Below are positions 35,801-38,029 of a stretch of 64,000 nucleotides of DNA, in pieces (the first letter of the stretch is position 1; each line of letters opens with the position of its first letter). The stretch covers positions 2,306,001 through 2,370,000 of the forward strand of contig LSRY02000002.1 in the NCBI GenBank assembly GCA_001643675.2, read 5' to 3'. The notes beneath the pieces were generated by a model, which made no database searches, was not told the DNA's origin, and was given only the letters and a program-made list of their open reading frames with translations. Position numbers and translations under genes: made by a program. The stretch comes from Monocercomonoides exilis. Taxonomy: Eukaryota > Preaxostyla > Oxymonadida > Polymastigidae.

Positions 35801-36164
35801 GAAATAAAGTGAATGCAGGAAAGTTGCTATGACTTTGAAATTTATACTTTGCAGAAATGTTATGAAGACGAATAATCCCTGTTGCTTCAAAAAAGGGAAG
35901 AGAATGACTTTGAAAAATCATTTGGCAATCATCCATCAGGATTCTTGAGTTTTTTCCTATTTCATTTTTGGCTAAGTATTCTCTTTGCATAATAGATAAC
36001 TGACAGATGCATAAACTTGAATTTGCAATTTTCATATTCGCAGAAATACTCGTTTGAGCAAAATTGTGCATTTCTTCTTTACTGTTGTGATGCTTTGTTT
36101 TACACAAATTTGCATGAACTAAATAAAATAACAGCAATATTAATTTTGTTGTTAGTTTTTTCAT
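11823..36164 (-). CDS. Giant type I surface protein with 15 tandem beta-helix modules
   Basis: An 8113-residue protein in one exon of 24.3 kb. It begins with a signal peptide (MKKLTTKLILLLFYLVHANL). The ectodomain, roughly residues 30-7550, is a chain of parallel beta-helix (Pmp/pectate-lyase-like) repeats rich in F-x-x-C, N-x-S/T, GGAI and GKGG motifs, organised into 15 modules. Each module carries a V-Y-V-x-x-G-x-D-x-x-x-CGF-x-x-Y-x-C-x-T/S-L header. A Pro-Gly-Asp linker (coded 13466-13534) precedes a single membrane span at about 7571-7603 (13355-13450) with a CRR stop-transfer. The 510-residue tail contains a poly-lysine run (12616-12655), two copies of an F-D-P-x-x-E-V-x-G motif (12722-12817) and an NPLYF motif at Asn8016 (12105-12119). 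By analogy with similar protist proteins it should sit at the plasma membrane as an adhesin, receptor or scaffold; that role is inference. It has no intron although neighbours have two to five. Confidence 0.9.
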   Translation of the reverse strand: MKKLTTKLILLLFYLVHANLCKTKHHNSKEEMHNFAQTSISANMKIANSSLCICQLSIMQREYLAKNEIGKNSRILMDDCQMIFQSHSLPFFEATGIIRLHNISAKYKFQSHSNFPAFTLFHEFGSLEITTSSFESHSCQYERLSFVHGQFDVFSLRDVLISNFSIQKFRLSSEKTQQEILFSVDEEIADGCTFYHSDNPLSGGIFSLHSTLQSTSICNSTFLMCSTSYSEKRQRYLTFTSSNARSNRDYTVTQTTASFNGDTFTRCTSSSNGGGISCITDNEQMKVEECTFTNCSTTGTGMGGSIYTEYSGAGSCIRKCSFTNSKSVSDGSAIAVHSQKGDFSISNCSIITCSSTNGRGAIFIEMVEDNPSIQMTVSSCSFIRNTASSGSSDLCYNGAQRRLSILSGSSASYSVSDIPHCWISGSISNTQIPFPSGPEIYVNKDTGEDWNNCGFLEEYPCKTVAYAVQIWNETYRAKPIFVVDGNYSESEFAVESKTINIKGNGPDKLFITSKTAQRLGSVKIGSLTLQLMKLLRSAASVPMFAVGESNSSVLSIINCQIVSALTSSQFDYPFFQLLNGTTSITSTTVEEVVMTNTAFIVCSNANLSLYSCNFQHISRQMGDGSTVEMTMTSYSGSFEIDNCSFSSLSSANGNGGALSVVIDHTYTADSMGAFRVAKSSPVSFESCGVPTMESGRKMGGAIAITLGTNAKNFKLFQQTRFTSCSAWKGTNLFVKAPILRSVINHDSIQFVTDETNDAWISLMIGVEDNNETIQIPLIYYFRSLPDEPIYVAANGTDTSACGLLDRCCETIGGVARLRLASSPRTIKVLDSFRFRRVLKLEGYSFSIEPNDPSVVFPFFLDTFTTSQTAPFMCRVSCAISKFHLTIPAQLATCSAAFECANNAELNLTTIEFIPNTGVTQVDYTLILVSRGKLNVDETKLPKVKFLNVPIVSTEGTSSSAVINNAAIDETISTTLEEDGLFVSRSFGILTIRNTNFSNQNNVKHSMMCGDSASLNAENCSFTSISRSSGNGSAVTLEYTSDPSYIYDNKDSLFRNCTFSSCSVSGEKGAGGACFIFIQSDHKFNFDTCSFTQTSAPSDEASSGKGGGIYLRTLKDSPQTCSLNSLTFTSCTAYLGPKLFFEGKNLSALVSNNTFRFAHGLIGPPEDMVSMVGYEDGKFDFLIPLVLYLRDLTNEDFARVGKGDTCKDFSMCGFADYPCRSFKGAGELRFRNKGAKISLLDEFSFCEEELLRYNQYEVYVETQGIARDVENPTYNGSNQNKLIQVQNRVKFENITFNLLPELNTSCIFSLSSSSAVLNFNACEIQIVGHEQELNYSLFNVEAGTLQLSSMAIPPLTFKLSNNRLTNCVTFIIMSGSGSVVIDDYTLDDYFHTDGAPGIITSSSSGSLSFNKVIFSSHNLSQHALVQSTSLGGLNVNNCSFRQIETENTNGSVFSLISQSSSYALVQFSISDSIFENCSSHVAGAKGGAGYFSLGRNAQLIVSNASFANCFVPPDSNNLCFGKAFYVTDGGISDTVQLNDLTFTEDTTVNGSYFFIESPNLGRFTSPAKFSFTFDKYHITNMCGYENGNTSFLIPLECYFWPQIMTETFVYIGTENGHDFSGCGNVTYPCETIAGAKTWRSSTNSLLSACLIPWCFSFKDEILFNVDRYFIYVESKGTAINVTDPSPRAAQPRGFLIIQKITSFENITFAFNPTLRYHQTFFLCESSSLTLTDCAMSSRSPGASNADGSSSSFGFSFATAKGGTITLNNFVLQHTTFSSSFLVSSGIQSELSLNEVELMDVRSTDASLFLAESSGRLSVQNSKFHKVSSSTTQILAATNGEVTIYGSVFEWLSFIGTTLMTIESSNISCSRSTFKYIRSMDVDGSVYSHITSNAASTTHSFTQNTFVYCAATSDQHNGGVFSSILASSMKITIESNNFTYCIVPNSDGILFPLDVPDPESNLVSIAPAGIGKGGVAYFYADQDEYEFVLSNNTYTTCKALVAPILFLDANNLTEMLFGNNKLKEITSSQYFETSTLTNYLGYESRNTSVPIPLAAFLRPRPSPAYVSGWDNEYNFHESSPVFSGGHDFSACGHTDYPCASLSYAVELLFSESARNIVLDGTFFSFDEEYHFADFEYSVTARTPDMEIAIFADVPNPDRHLSLLQVEISSTFSNMAFKFPIECTFGELFTIQNSTAILTLSDISVSMVDANAGTKMYLLSVETGKACINDMTIQNWLGWTIIHAGNEGVIEISNSVFIDCEGLYDQGLIFIISGGTLKCNQVTFSSLSTDDTRVGNEGPLLFFGGSILQMEDCHFDNLIFEDASAFMIDQIMELTMNRTTFTSITRRKKNGACLHIENNCETTILQSSHRSSTLSKFSNSDSSSQHPMKITDCTFTLCSVIENDAEGGAVYAELNDHSPLTFTNSSFENCYAPTEDTSIRTEPFTNDSLHPSLLGKGGGVSLLLKNVTSPYVFDVPNANWQDNQADIGRNIFVLSPDLLQTSTLVAFPNFVFDEWWHKEIVGSQRVEPEVYIPIKYLLQDPTIPLHVFFDGADNIGCGFDEYACKTLSYALNHQRIASTNRPSVILNQRLDMEEQIILDTSYESFTLSPETETPKPALLVNATRIFVSLFQVETVCTFNGISFILPVTMEQKGALENVITQSGSTLTFSSCMIQSTDSTQQIQISLVVVHGGEAVFEDLSFSASLHPSLMTSRLTNAPWISGTASSPALTFGKSLAIVFETRNLNVINDSGSITLKNSIVSDAIFDSSSIVESTNSLKVSVLNSTFSSITRAEGNGSCVWCQCGVTVSSSSNEIEPAVYVDGCTFKRCRVTETKSGGGAVYFEIGQQSSIDVVNTSFEECKAPITEGIVYDPTDQRSDSAKGYTQFGKGGGVFLYVVNESPNFSINTDNFTANEADFGVNVFVSAPLLNKEFVETHFPLLQARATDENFRSMAGYSNRNEDEHIPLVLYLLALEDYVYLSNLGSDTDFCGLQQFHCQTINFALTRFDWTWYHEGDPKILVIGNDVNATNELTLENDDFEFRSIDGTEPHSSSITVNELSLRDETTGKTREQLFVVKTNVCFSRIMLRIPSTLNRRESFLQIEGGECLLINCSLVSTQRLFCIEYTIFSVLSGAFRTELFTIQKSLNNGTNVQLRSSLLDVKGSSATATLNGSIFNDIFENGTNSFITISNNASLSINSSLFENLMLLSNNLIRTLGHHSLKLNSSTFTSIGTTGDGSIFKMGSDSLMNLTNSSSRVPTPSEYLCEVNVFDCTFSGCNSVNVEAKGGTFCELLQSGMAKMSINNSTFSQCTCPSNVGDDEKGKGGGIYLFLDEKDADWEIGPVMTFTENDARWGKNIFIVSEDLNISMNATHRISFYDRDADEHENQIMMGYDQFDPSDAIDLYLYYSAFPETVHLDNDLGSDRHICGREEFPCKTLKKAIDQFLYFENVINICVDYSFLISDEMTISAPEYIVREGIVVNGANNDSMMTMIDRLSLRSHSCVLINTTTKFSSLRFRVLNDLITYKALFTLNGTESTILSFIDCVIASQSRNSIQYPFSMTLSGTLYVKNIILCETTPTASLSSSSSFSSFPSDSFASNRLTRKRASNVALSNTPFLVCDGNKALGEFQEIIWNNERATGTASTFKCTNGGRATLQNCNFNNLNYSSGSLIQLDSRFNLTVSNNTFENISLSDGSLIIVNGKNFLKLSNCTFSAISSNGIRFGCALSIINSMSTASQLQNGAYDMQSNRENAWSKHTVSKNEEEEDYNVIVTNCTFTNCHVKRSQQNGGSMSAQLNTGSSLLINSTSFSECSTAVELTNETNDNRHGGSLWIEMKGEAQSLVQNTSFSSCSVPFEAETATGKGGAVCIYMVNTMPQWSFKSTTFPVLGDSLQNNAMFGRDVFVNSGNLTESLNNDSFDSVLLDNYWFDHSSLEGFDNFSAPAIPLSYYIIPFPHKEVNEGETVISVPVGYVFDDGIDTSACGFVNYTCRSLGWMEERIHNTALSDKACVIVNGTLTFEEDVDNIFASLYIGRDPLRESCFFIIKDSVGGSRPGVINNEALLSITNISLCVPSVLLTHEAVFVYSNGETSITQVCLVPTAENSSIGCVLFVITGGTFCVSSLNIVPVMPYVSEEVSTSDVSVSDLPSIVISSSLLKVSQSSIAEITSMTLQNTKFSSLSVEDNAIFVAKSSSSLSISESTITSLTSSISVIKSVQSSISILQSTFSNMQNLTSPIVEIEDGTQVEINETTFSDLNLISCAVLSFNKANLPVTISNSTFTNISRQSSDGSCISFGKIITTNNGLRNEGSCDLTECSIDDTKPLILVESCDFDNCKIENSTDSPLSDGNGGCLFIQITNEVTAVVNNSNFSSCSAPYQENDTGKGGALYLFLSDPDVNWMIVNPTFPVLGDSTQNSASMGRDLFVSSNSLLISIICCRLPFVDLEAEEHDHTALIGFDSHKEPAISLIFYLMNKQGKPLHVSANGEDTTSCGFEEYHCQSISYSIQLAEEEVSISIIIHSTVYISCPLNERKLNKVNSSENKAQFVVNQTLVQTIPCSSEGEAEPSSTGFIEVSHTLQFQNISFCLPFSLTTQTSFFAQIGGYLTINKADLIPTDPSNGIGYPFLVSTEGGVDISEFEIKPCAFAPILLPESLNDDSDAILRPIKFQNTQFIVASSNATRVILRSILFTETVVVGEKSIIEISDQASLMFSDSNFTSLTEYFASIVKFNGGTLQLNNMIFNNHSRSGTSPVFDLASQSSLTWSHVNISTIVMDGSSIVTVEEGFLSWTDVNITDIISHSNKMISASNGILSIVSGFYTDLRMNESFISTSEVTLTVSDSTFASTISEGNNFFDCTKGSLSMKNCIFSTGTTDYLLVASSLQTSLILDTVLFNENEIRNASLISISKCDVTEIKNISIPQFHSNESSAISFIVTVQGKVTLSNSTFMSISHSGLKGGCISLDVQISEDGRNQEISHQSISIEKCTFDNCIIESRSGVQNTSGAAVFMQLKGSTQLKISNSSFQKCEVSDSPEDSGYGGAICLSFQDDSPDSEISWCISSQSFPLIGSSTFDETKNKATFGRDLFLFSSALFEAVTHSSLPYLSNNPEDYAADDSFDHSSLQGVDLSNLSVIVPLPFIFLPFHVEPGTDPEVPIVYLNSEGIDTRACGFVQYQCQSLHWASLHRCLSSKMIVSVDSHTVLTEEFAYEREGLAIRGIGEQNYFEIDVNRKDSQLGVIGNSHSLSITKLDLCIPSSLSSMHECLLLATDGYTAISSSSIIPKESDSSFNYPLFIAVGGQISIEDFNIIPTIPFSDLRATDILSASSLVSHSNQEVEQSPISINNTSVIILNGTSNVSINNLNIRMAIVSADAPSLLKQNSANLTVSSCLIDGFVNSCSTLLDAVEASTSIINTSISNINFYSSAIKSISHPVLALSLSNFTNVSLSSGDGGCIAFDCRADEASSEDDAESSININQCNFLSGAISSSTEEADGRGGSLFIYSSETVECLITSCTFRKCSAPFEGDTAKGYGGAIYLHMELASTNWKISNPVFPVLGDEDQNNAIFGRDVFISSSSLNETITNDTLPFVSPEYPLGYYFDHSSLEGYNEHNSAYSIPLVYYLLNKHSTIYVSIEGVDTTACGFNEYHCHTLSWALWRQSKANRDATINKTMEFKEELEFSDKTFILTSNDTESNSEMIISEDAANEKNNFFTLSAQCTFNRISFIFGSDVKTHKSLIDHSSQTLTLSYCSLYPFPDTHAINCSFISASGGSVILSHFSLEADSNQDIISSSPFVSKRCIANDEPILSINCTLFALTSASASIFFSSATFGKISVSGDDPLISVCPGATLRMTENSIIEEYSSGHSSFVACDEGSSVNLTSFEVHKSSIADLPFISISKPLNFITFGSRFQNISKESKNGGCICIKGGEDDIVLTCDANNQLIQIHNCTFESCEVSQFASTHRSGNFDSELTDDFVRGGAIFAEISCGVQLEMDDLCCFSCKLPVSSLSNEDECVIKPLSIGGGISLFLNNADVDWRLARLECEPKTGLRANKAMYGRDLFVDSSSLLTTITEDRLQITYIEIHKEDISSMQGFDSRDACLALPLVFLLIPLGTDVFVSNSDGRDVVMCGFQSYTCKTLNYALNRQNNVIIGRVKVIKDIIITDQWDIDRATLVIDGTPIVVDDEGEDTDSELVAFSNSKAISSLPESQQIEQELIYSSWTFVPLSSSSNQLQIGFFESSKRVTISSFKMFLPQTTGGPECFFYQKGGSFQLSICKVQFLAESQPSLNVAFIKSISGDLNINNFVVTHDSAAEALVSFIELSGEGTTFSLSNYVITNITSTNEPLTRNSEETSEGAVANACSFLNANKVQAITLKNGTFSSIQLSTSPMLQIVGVIQISLDSVSFTDITRRGGKGGSLFADQTSLTISQTYLKNCNFTRCSVSNEPLTEIEGMGGGICFLSVKRSRLRIDGCTFSECSAPFGSNENGLGGGLYVSVSSPDGGCDWMVSNPTFYSLDNPLANTAKYGRDIFITSAALNNTIKNESMPFIAPIYPDSYYFDHSSFCGFDQHNPSFSVPIVYYLLDQHPTLYVTSDGVDTTACGYNEYCCQTLPWSIKRQVSNSKDITINKTLELDEEISFSVEINLRSNSSTEQSELIVVNDDTHLQEGVFNNAKSLTTTHISFVVSSLQFHQTLIDQNGQFLNMSATVLVLTPATQSISFHILRATSGTAIVTDFMICTANDTGSSISNDDSAPLKYFTELFCAFNEGTILEINQFTLHSCVQDLSIPNIPLISGTSKSQLHLNSLSFKHIALNNQAVISSSATTDMSITSSVFENIERKNGLGGCLSMLTETTIDSAFSISNCSFSSSSVRKYSSAKSSNLPESNLNSVSKKSRKENSHFSHSKSGFTSDDNCGGAIFVQISAYTTWRADESNFTSCTAPYEANTNGKGGAICVQVDVDTSDFLIHTPHFSENQAELGYNIFICAPVLPNIVNQNTLPFVNLTDFPPDNAMMGYDELNETFPVPLRWYLMPISEWIWVSLTGWNMRVCGFSFMACQSLEYAVQRQRGAERKIYICEEGELRGEMLLDVYKHVITAENVESNALSISSRENESSDRSISKAVVKITNISGVESSMVSIKAETEIHYINFVIGQSLGYHNALFQIQGKSLLLNECALTHSLHEEGIVDYFSFSIAHLTNGTMRIKEFSQTNIRYQNSLFLVEGETTAIFERVQLNMLTSVESSLFNCTTATKNASVSFLNCSFEDLSVLDESSPSFLITRGPKIVMKNVIVENCTSSLSKGSIAAIYFSQVVWQNVSLLEPNIAEGVAFNEEYDEICSWGSSLVHFENSTGSIENSSIKTEMSGGISLIEANIILNDVNFSTFNSMTAQHQLFPSAARDILCEEGSELGIAKSAQETLDEWIYASGCKLKGIANQNQGFVFMPTIHSFQHVISRDPDTYSLFEFKGEKLIPCNISVVLYITWQNETEEELMRLDNTTNYVNETFLEVNVPVELINSSFQSSVSNFDVTFIKAVRLSFELRNPLNETWQTTKFVLANYSKDDPGPTPGPGPDPVPNPDPITKSSDANVLTVGMIVAIALGAATLLICIIAIIICVVICRRNTEDDETVKQEKKQVISDNEKAQDSKTISSEMDSSTANLLPLTKQQYEQQEDKERELGSSDDYNSTMGNDIEMEMLSSTINETSTSLTDSSLRKRKKKKRSSKQVGYNLSSNLSNHKTGESLSDSTESEYSTWDDPAPESKQDSIIGGITYPYREGREGIEIRPEEYLDDAFAEQNELNGFDPIYEVDGMESESKFINGIGEFDPVKEVEGVQLVVHPMNAFGIMDDPMISTTEKKKKKKKKKKGKKGKRSKRLRKPLRETSDSDYTEESSRNEESMSMFSFSTHQSKDWDADGYESVRIDDIPLENIDNEEFVKPDLNDQMIEGYPDEMMRNTAKGRRRKSKQQNNFDNTNEITQIMPTVDMRAPSRMTVSTYFSTNADGDDQTYRPTSSRNSRNEQEEQFEAQNNSVSANPLYFRNSSDIEKQDSGKNSSELFEEQSDRQSDIEQDPSGDENLFDDVKSNDSDNSSKTDSLDDNLEIELAVMEAEQDRLMDQIIQNDGIDVFTKIFI
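15037..34808 (-). repeat. Fifteen tandem protein modules within the giant gene
   Basis: The cysteine-containing header (CGF-x-x-Y-x-C) recurs, in protein order, at about 34779-34808, 33738-33766, 32511-32536, 31279-31307, 29875-29903, 28480-28506, 27184-27209, 25873-25900, 24211-24239, 22690-22716, 20668-20695, 19256-19283, 17793-17820, 16381-16409 and 15037-15064. Spacing runs from about 1.0 to 2.0 kb, around 470 residues on average. Each unit ends with a G-R-D-I/V-F-V segment, then D-H-S-S-L-x-G-F/Y-D, then I-P-L-x-Y-Y-L leading into the next header. Modules 12 and 14 are the most alike. Confidence 0.85.
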
Positions 36165-36349
36165 TTCGAAAAACTTAAATAAAAAGGAGAAAGTTATCCG
36201 TTTGGATGAAAATGTAAATAATAATGGTTCAAAAATTCAAAAAAAATTAAACAAGATTTATCACAAATGTGAAGTGTGAATGAAATGATACGTGTAATGA
36301 CTTTGAAGTGTATGAAACGCTTTATAAATTTTTTCCGTAAATATTTGAA

Positions 36350-37000
36350 TTATGTTTCTGTTTTTTGTTGTAATTTTACAATCTCTCTTTGTATCCACCA
36401 TTCCCCAATAATATCAACAATCGAAGAAAGAAAGCACAGTCCAGCCACAGACAAAATAAGTGCTGCCCATGCCCAAGCACTTGCATATCCCACTAAGTCT
36501 TGCGTGTCTCGCAGTGCAACGCTTTCCATATCAGCAACAGTGCAAAGGATATAACCAATCATAAACATAACTGCAATAATCCAGTGGATATATCGAGCAA
36601 CCCGTCTCAATCTCTGCTCTTCTGGTGTTCTTCGAGACTTTTGTTCCTCTATTCCCCGTTGTGACTGACCATTGTTTGAGCTGCTTGAACTTGCAGAGCC
36701 CTGTGCACTTGCTTTTGTAAGAGGATTCTTTTTGCTTGAATCGTCTTTATTCAAGTGAAGGTCACCAAACCTCCAATACACATCATCTTGCTTAAGTTTC
36801 AGCCCTCTGTTCTTCGCCTGAGAAATTAAGACTGGAGTTACAATCTTCCCTAAAAGAACACTCAATGTAAAAACTTCATATATTGTTGTAAACACAAGCG
36901 GAAAGAGTGACGGAGCCGCGCATAAATCGTAGATAATTGTTTCCCTTAATGGAGTTATCACAAAAGTGAGGATAACGCAAAGAGAAAACCCTGCCACCAT
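36350..37000 (-). CDS. Multi-pass membrane protein (unrecognised), possibly last exon of the gene to its right
   Basis: A 216-codon frame with four or five hydrophobic spans: two near the N-terminus (through VAGFSLCVILTFVIT and FPLVFTTIYEVFTLSVLLG), a Ser/Asn/Gln-rich charged loop around residues 85-130, then YIHWIIAVMFMIGYILC and AWAWAALILSVAGLCFLS. I do not recognise the family. The ATG at 37000 is possible, but the frame stays open upstream for 15 codons to an AG at 37046-37047 (minus strand ATATAG). A GTTTGA donor in phase 0 lies in the neighbouring gene at 37175. A join would give a single three-exon gene (37648-37717, 37176-37558, 36350-37045) of 382 residues with an acidic cytosolic N-terminus and this membrane part. 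I hold the two models about equal. It ends 186 bases upstream of the giant gene start. Confidence 0.6.
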   Translation of the reverse strand: MVAGFSLCVILTFVITPLRETIIYDLCAAPSLFPLVFTTIYEVFTLSVLLGKIVTPVLISQAKNRGLKLKQDDVYWRFGDLHLNKDDSSKKNPLTKASAQGSASSSSSNNGQSQRGIEEQKSRRTPEEQRLRRVARYIHWIIAVMFMIGYILCTVADMESVALRDTQDLVGYASAWAWAALILSVAGLCFLSSIVDIIGEWWIQREIVKLQQKTET

Positions 37001-37169
37001 TTTTGATAAGGTCGTATTTGATAGAGAAAAGAGTTTTATTAACCACTATATAATTGAATCAGCAAATATCATTCCGGCAAAATAGAAGAATGTTGATCAA
37101 TGAATTCAATTTTTTATCGAAAGTCAAATTGCCAATTGGAAAAAAAATCTTCATTAAACATGACAACAT

Positions 37170-37717
37170 TCAAACCTGAACCATATTTCTTCCCTCTTCT
37201 GCTGCCGTTTGGGCCGTCTTAGTAAGTTTGTGCTCTTCCTTGCTTCTTTGGGCACGTTGTTCTGGAGTGTTGTTAACTTTTGTAAATTCTCCAGTCACTG
37301 GATCTTCAATAAAAACAAAATTATGTTCACGAACTGGATGCAATTGCGTTTTTACTCTCTGGGAAATTAAAAGTTGTTCAGAAGGATTAGGAAATACATT
37401 TTCAGCTTGGAATTGATCATCATTTTGATAAAATTCTTCCTCTTTATCTCCGATTTCTTCTTCTTCTTCTTCCTCGATTATTCCTTCTTCTGTTTCTTCA
37501 TCATCCATTTCTTCTCTTTGTCGGCTTTTCTTTTTATTTCTTTTATCATGGCGTTGTTCTGTATTTTTTTCAAATAAAGAAGAAAACAACAATTACATAA
37601 TTTGTTGAAAAAATATTCAACATAATTTAAATATAGCTATTATTAACCTGGATCACTATCTATTTGAATTTTTGTAGCTTTTTTATTTTTTCTAGTGCTT
37701 GATGTTTCATTTTGCAT
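37170..37717 (-). CDS. Acidic protein, two exons (unrecognised)
   Basis: Exon 1 is 37648-37717 (ATG at 37717, M-Q-N-E-T-S-S-T-R-K-N-K-K) and exon 2 is 37170-37558, joined in phase 1 (G|AA) across an 89-base intron, GTTAAT...ATACAG. The product is 152 residues: a basic KRNKKKSRQR patch, a glutamate-rich run, then a non-repetitive segment with EHNFVFIEDPVTGEFTKV and RAQRSKEEHKL. No signal peptide or membrane span. Family not recognised. The last two codons before the TGA include a GTTTGA that could instead be a splice donor, which would remove this stop and fuse the protein to the membrane frame downstream (36350-37045). The ATG sits in a suitable context after AT-rich DNA, and no frame continues upstream. 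Confidence 0.55.
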
Positions 37718-38029
37718 GTCAAAATGCAAAATTCGAAATTCAAGTGATCAATGTTCCAATATAAATTGATTCAAAAAAAAAAAACTGCAATCTAAAGTTG
37801 GATGGAAAATTTAAATAAAAAAATGAAGTGATATAAAATAAAATATAGTTCATTGCTAACGAAATGAAAATATGTTTTGAAAGAATAACAAAAAGATATT
37901 TTATCAAAGTCAAAATTTAAACTATTTTATGTAAGTGCAATAAAAATGTGCAAATTATATTTCTTGGAAATTGAACGCAATAACAAAAAATGCATGATAA
38001 AAAGTGATACAAGCAAGTTTGAATGGTAT
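37718..38029. other. Intergenic region
   Basis: 312 bases between the start of the acidic protein gene and the 3' end of the SEL1L/HRD3-like gene, both on the minus strand. AT-rich with A homopolymers. I see no gene or structured element. Confidence 0.5.
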
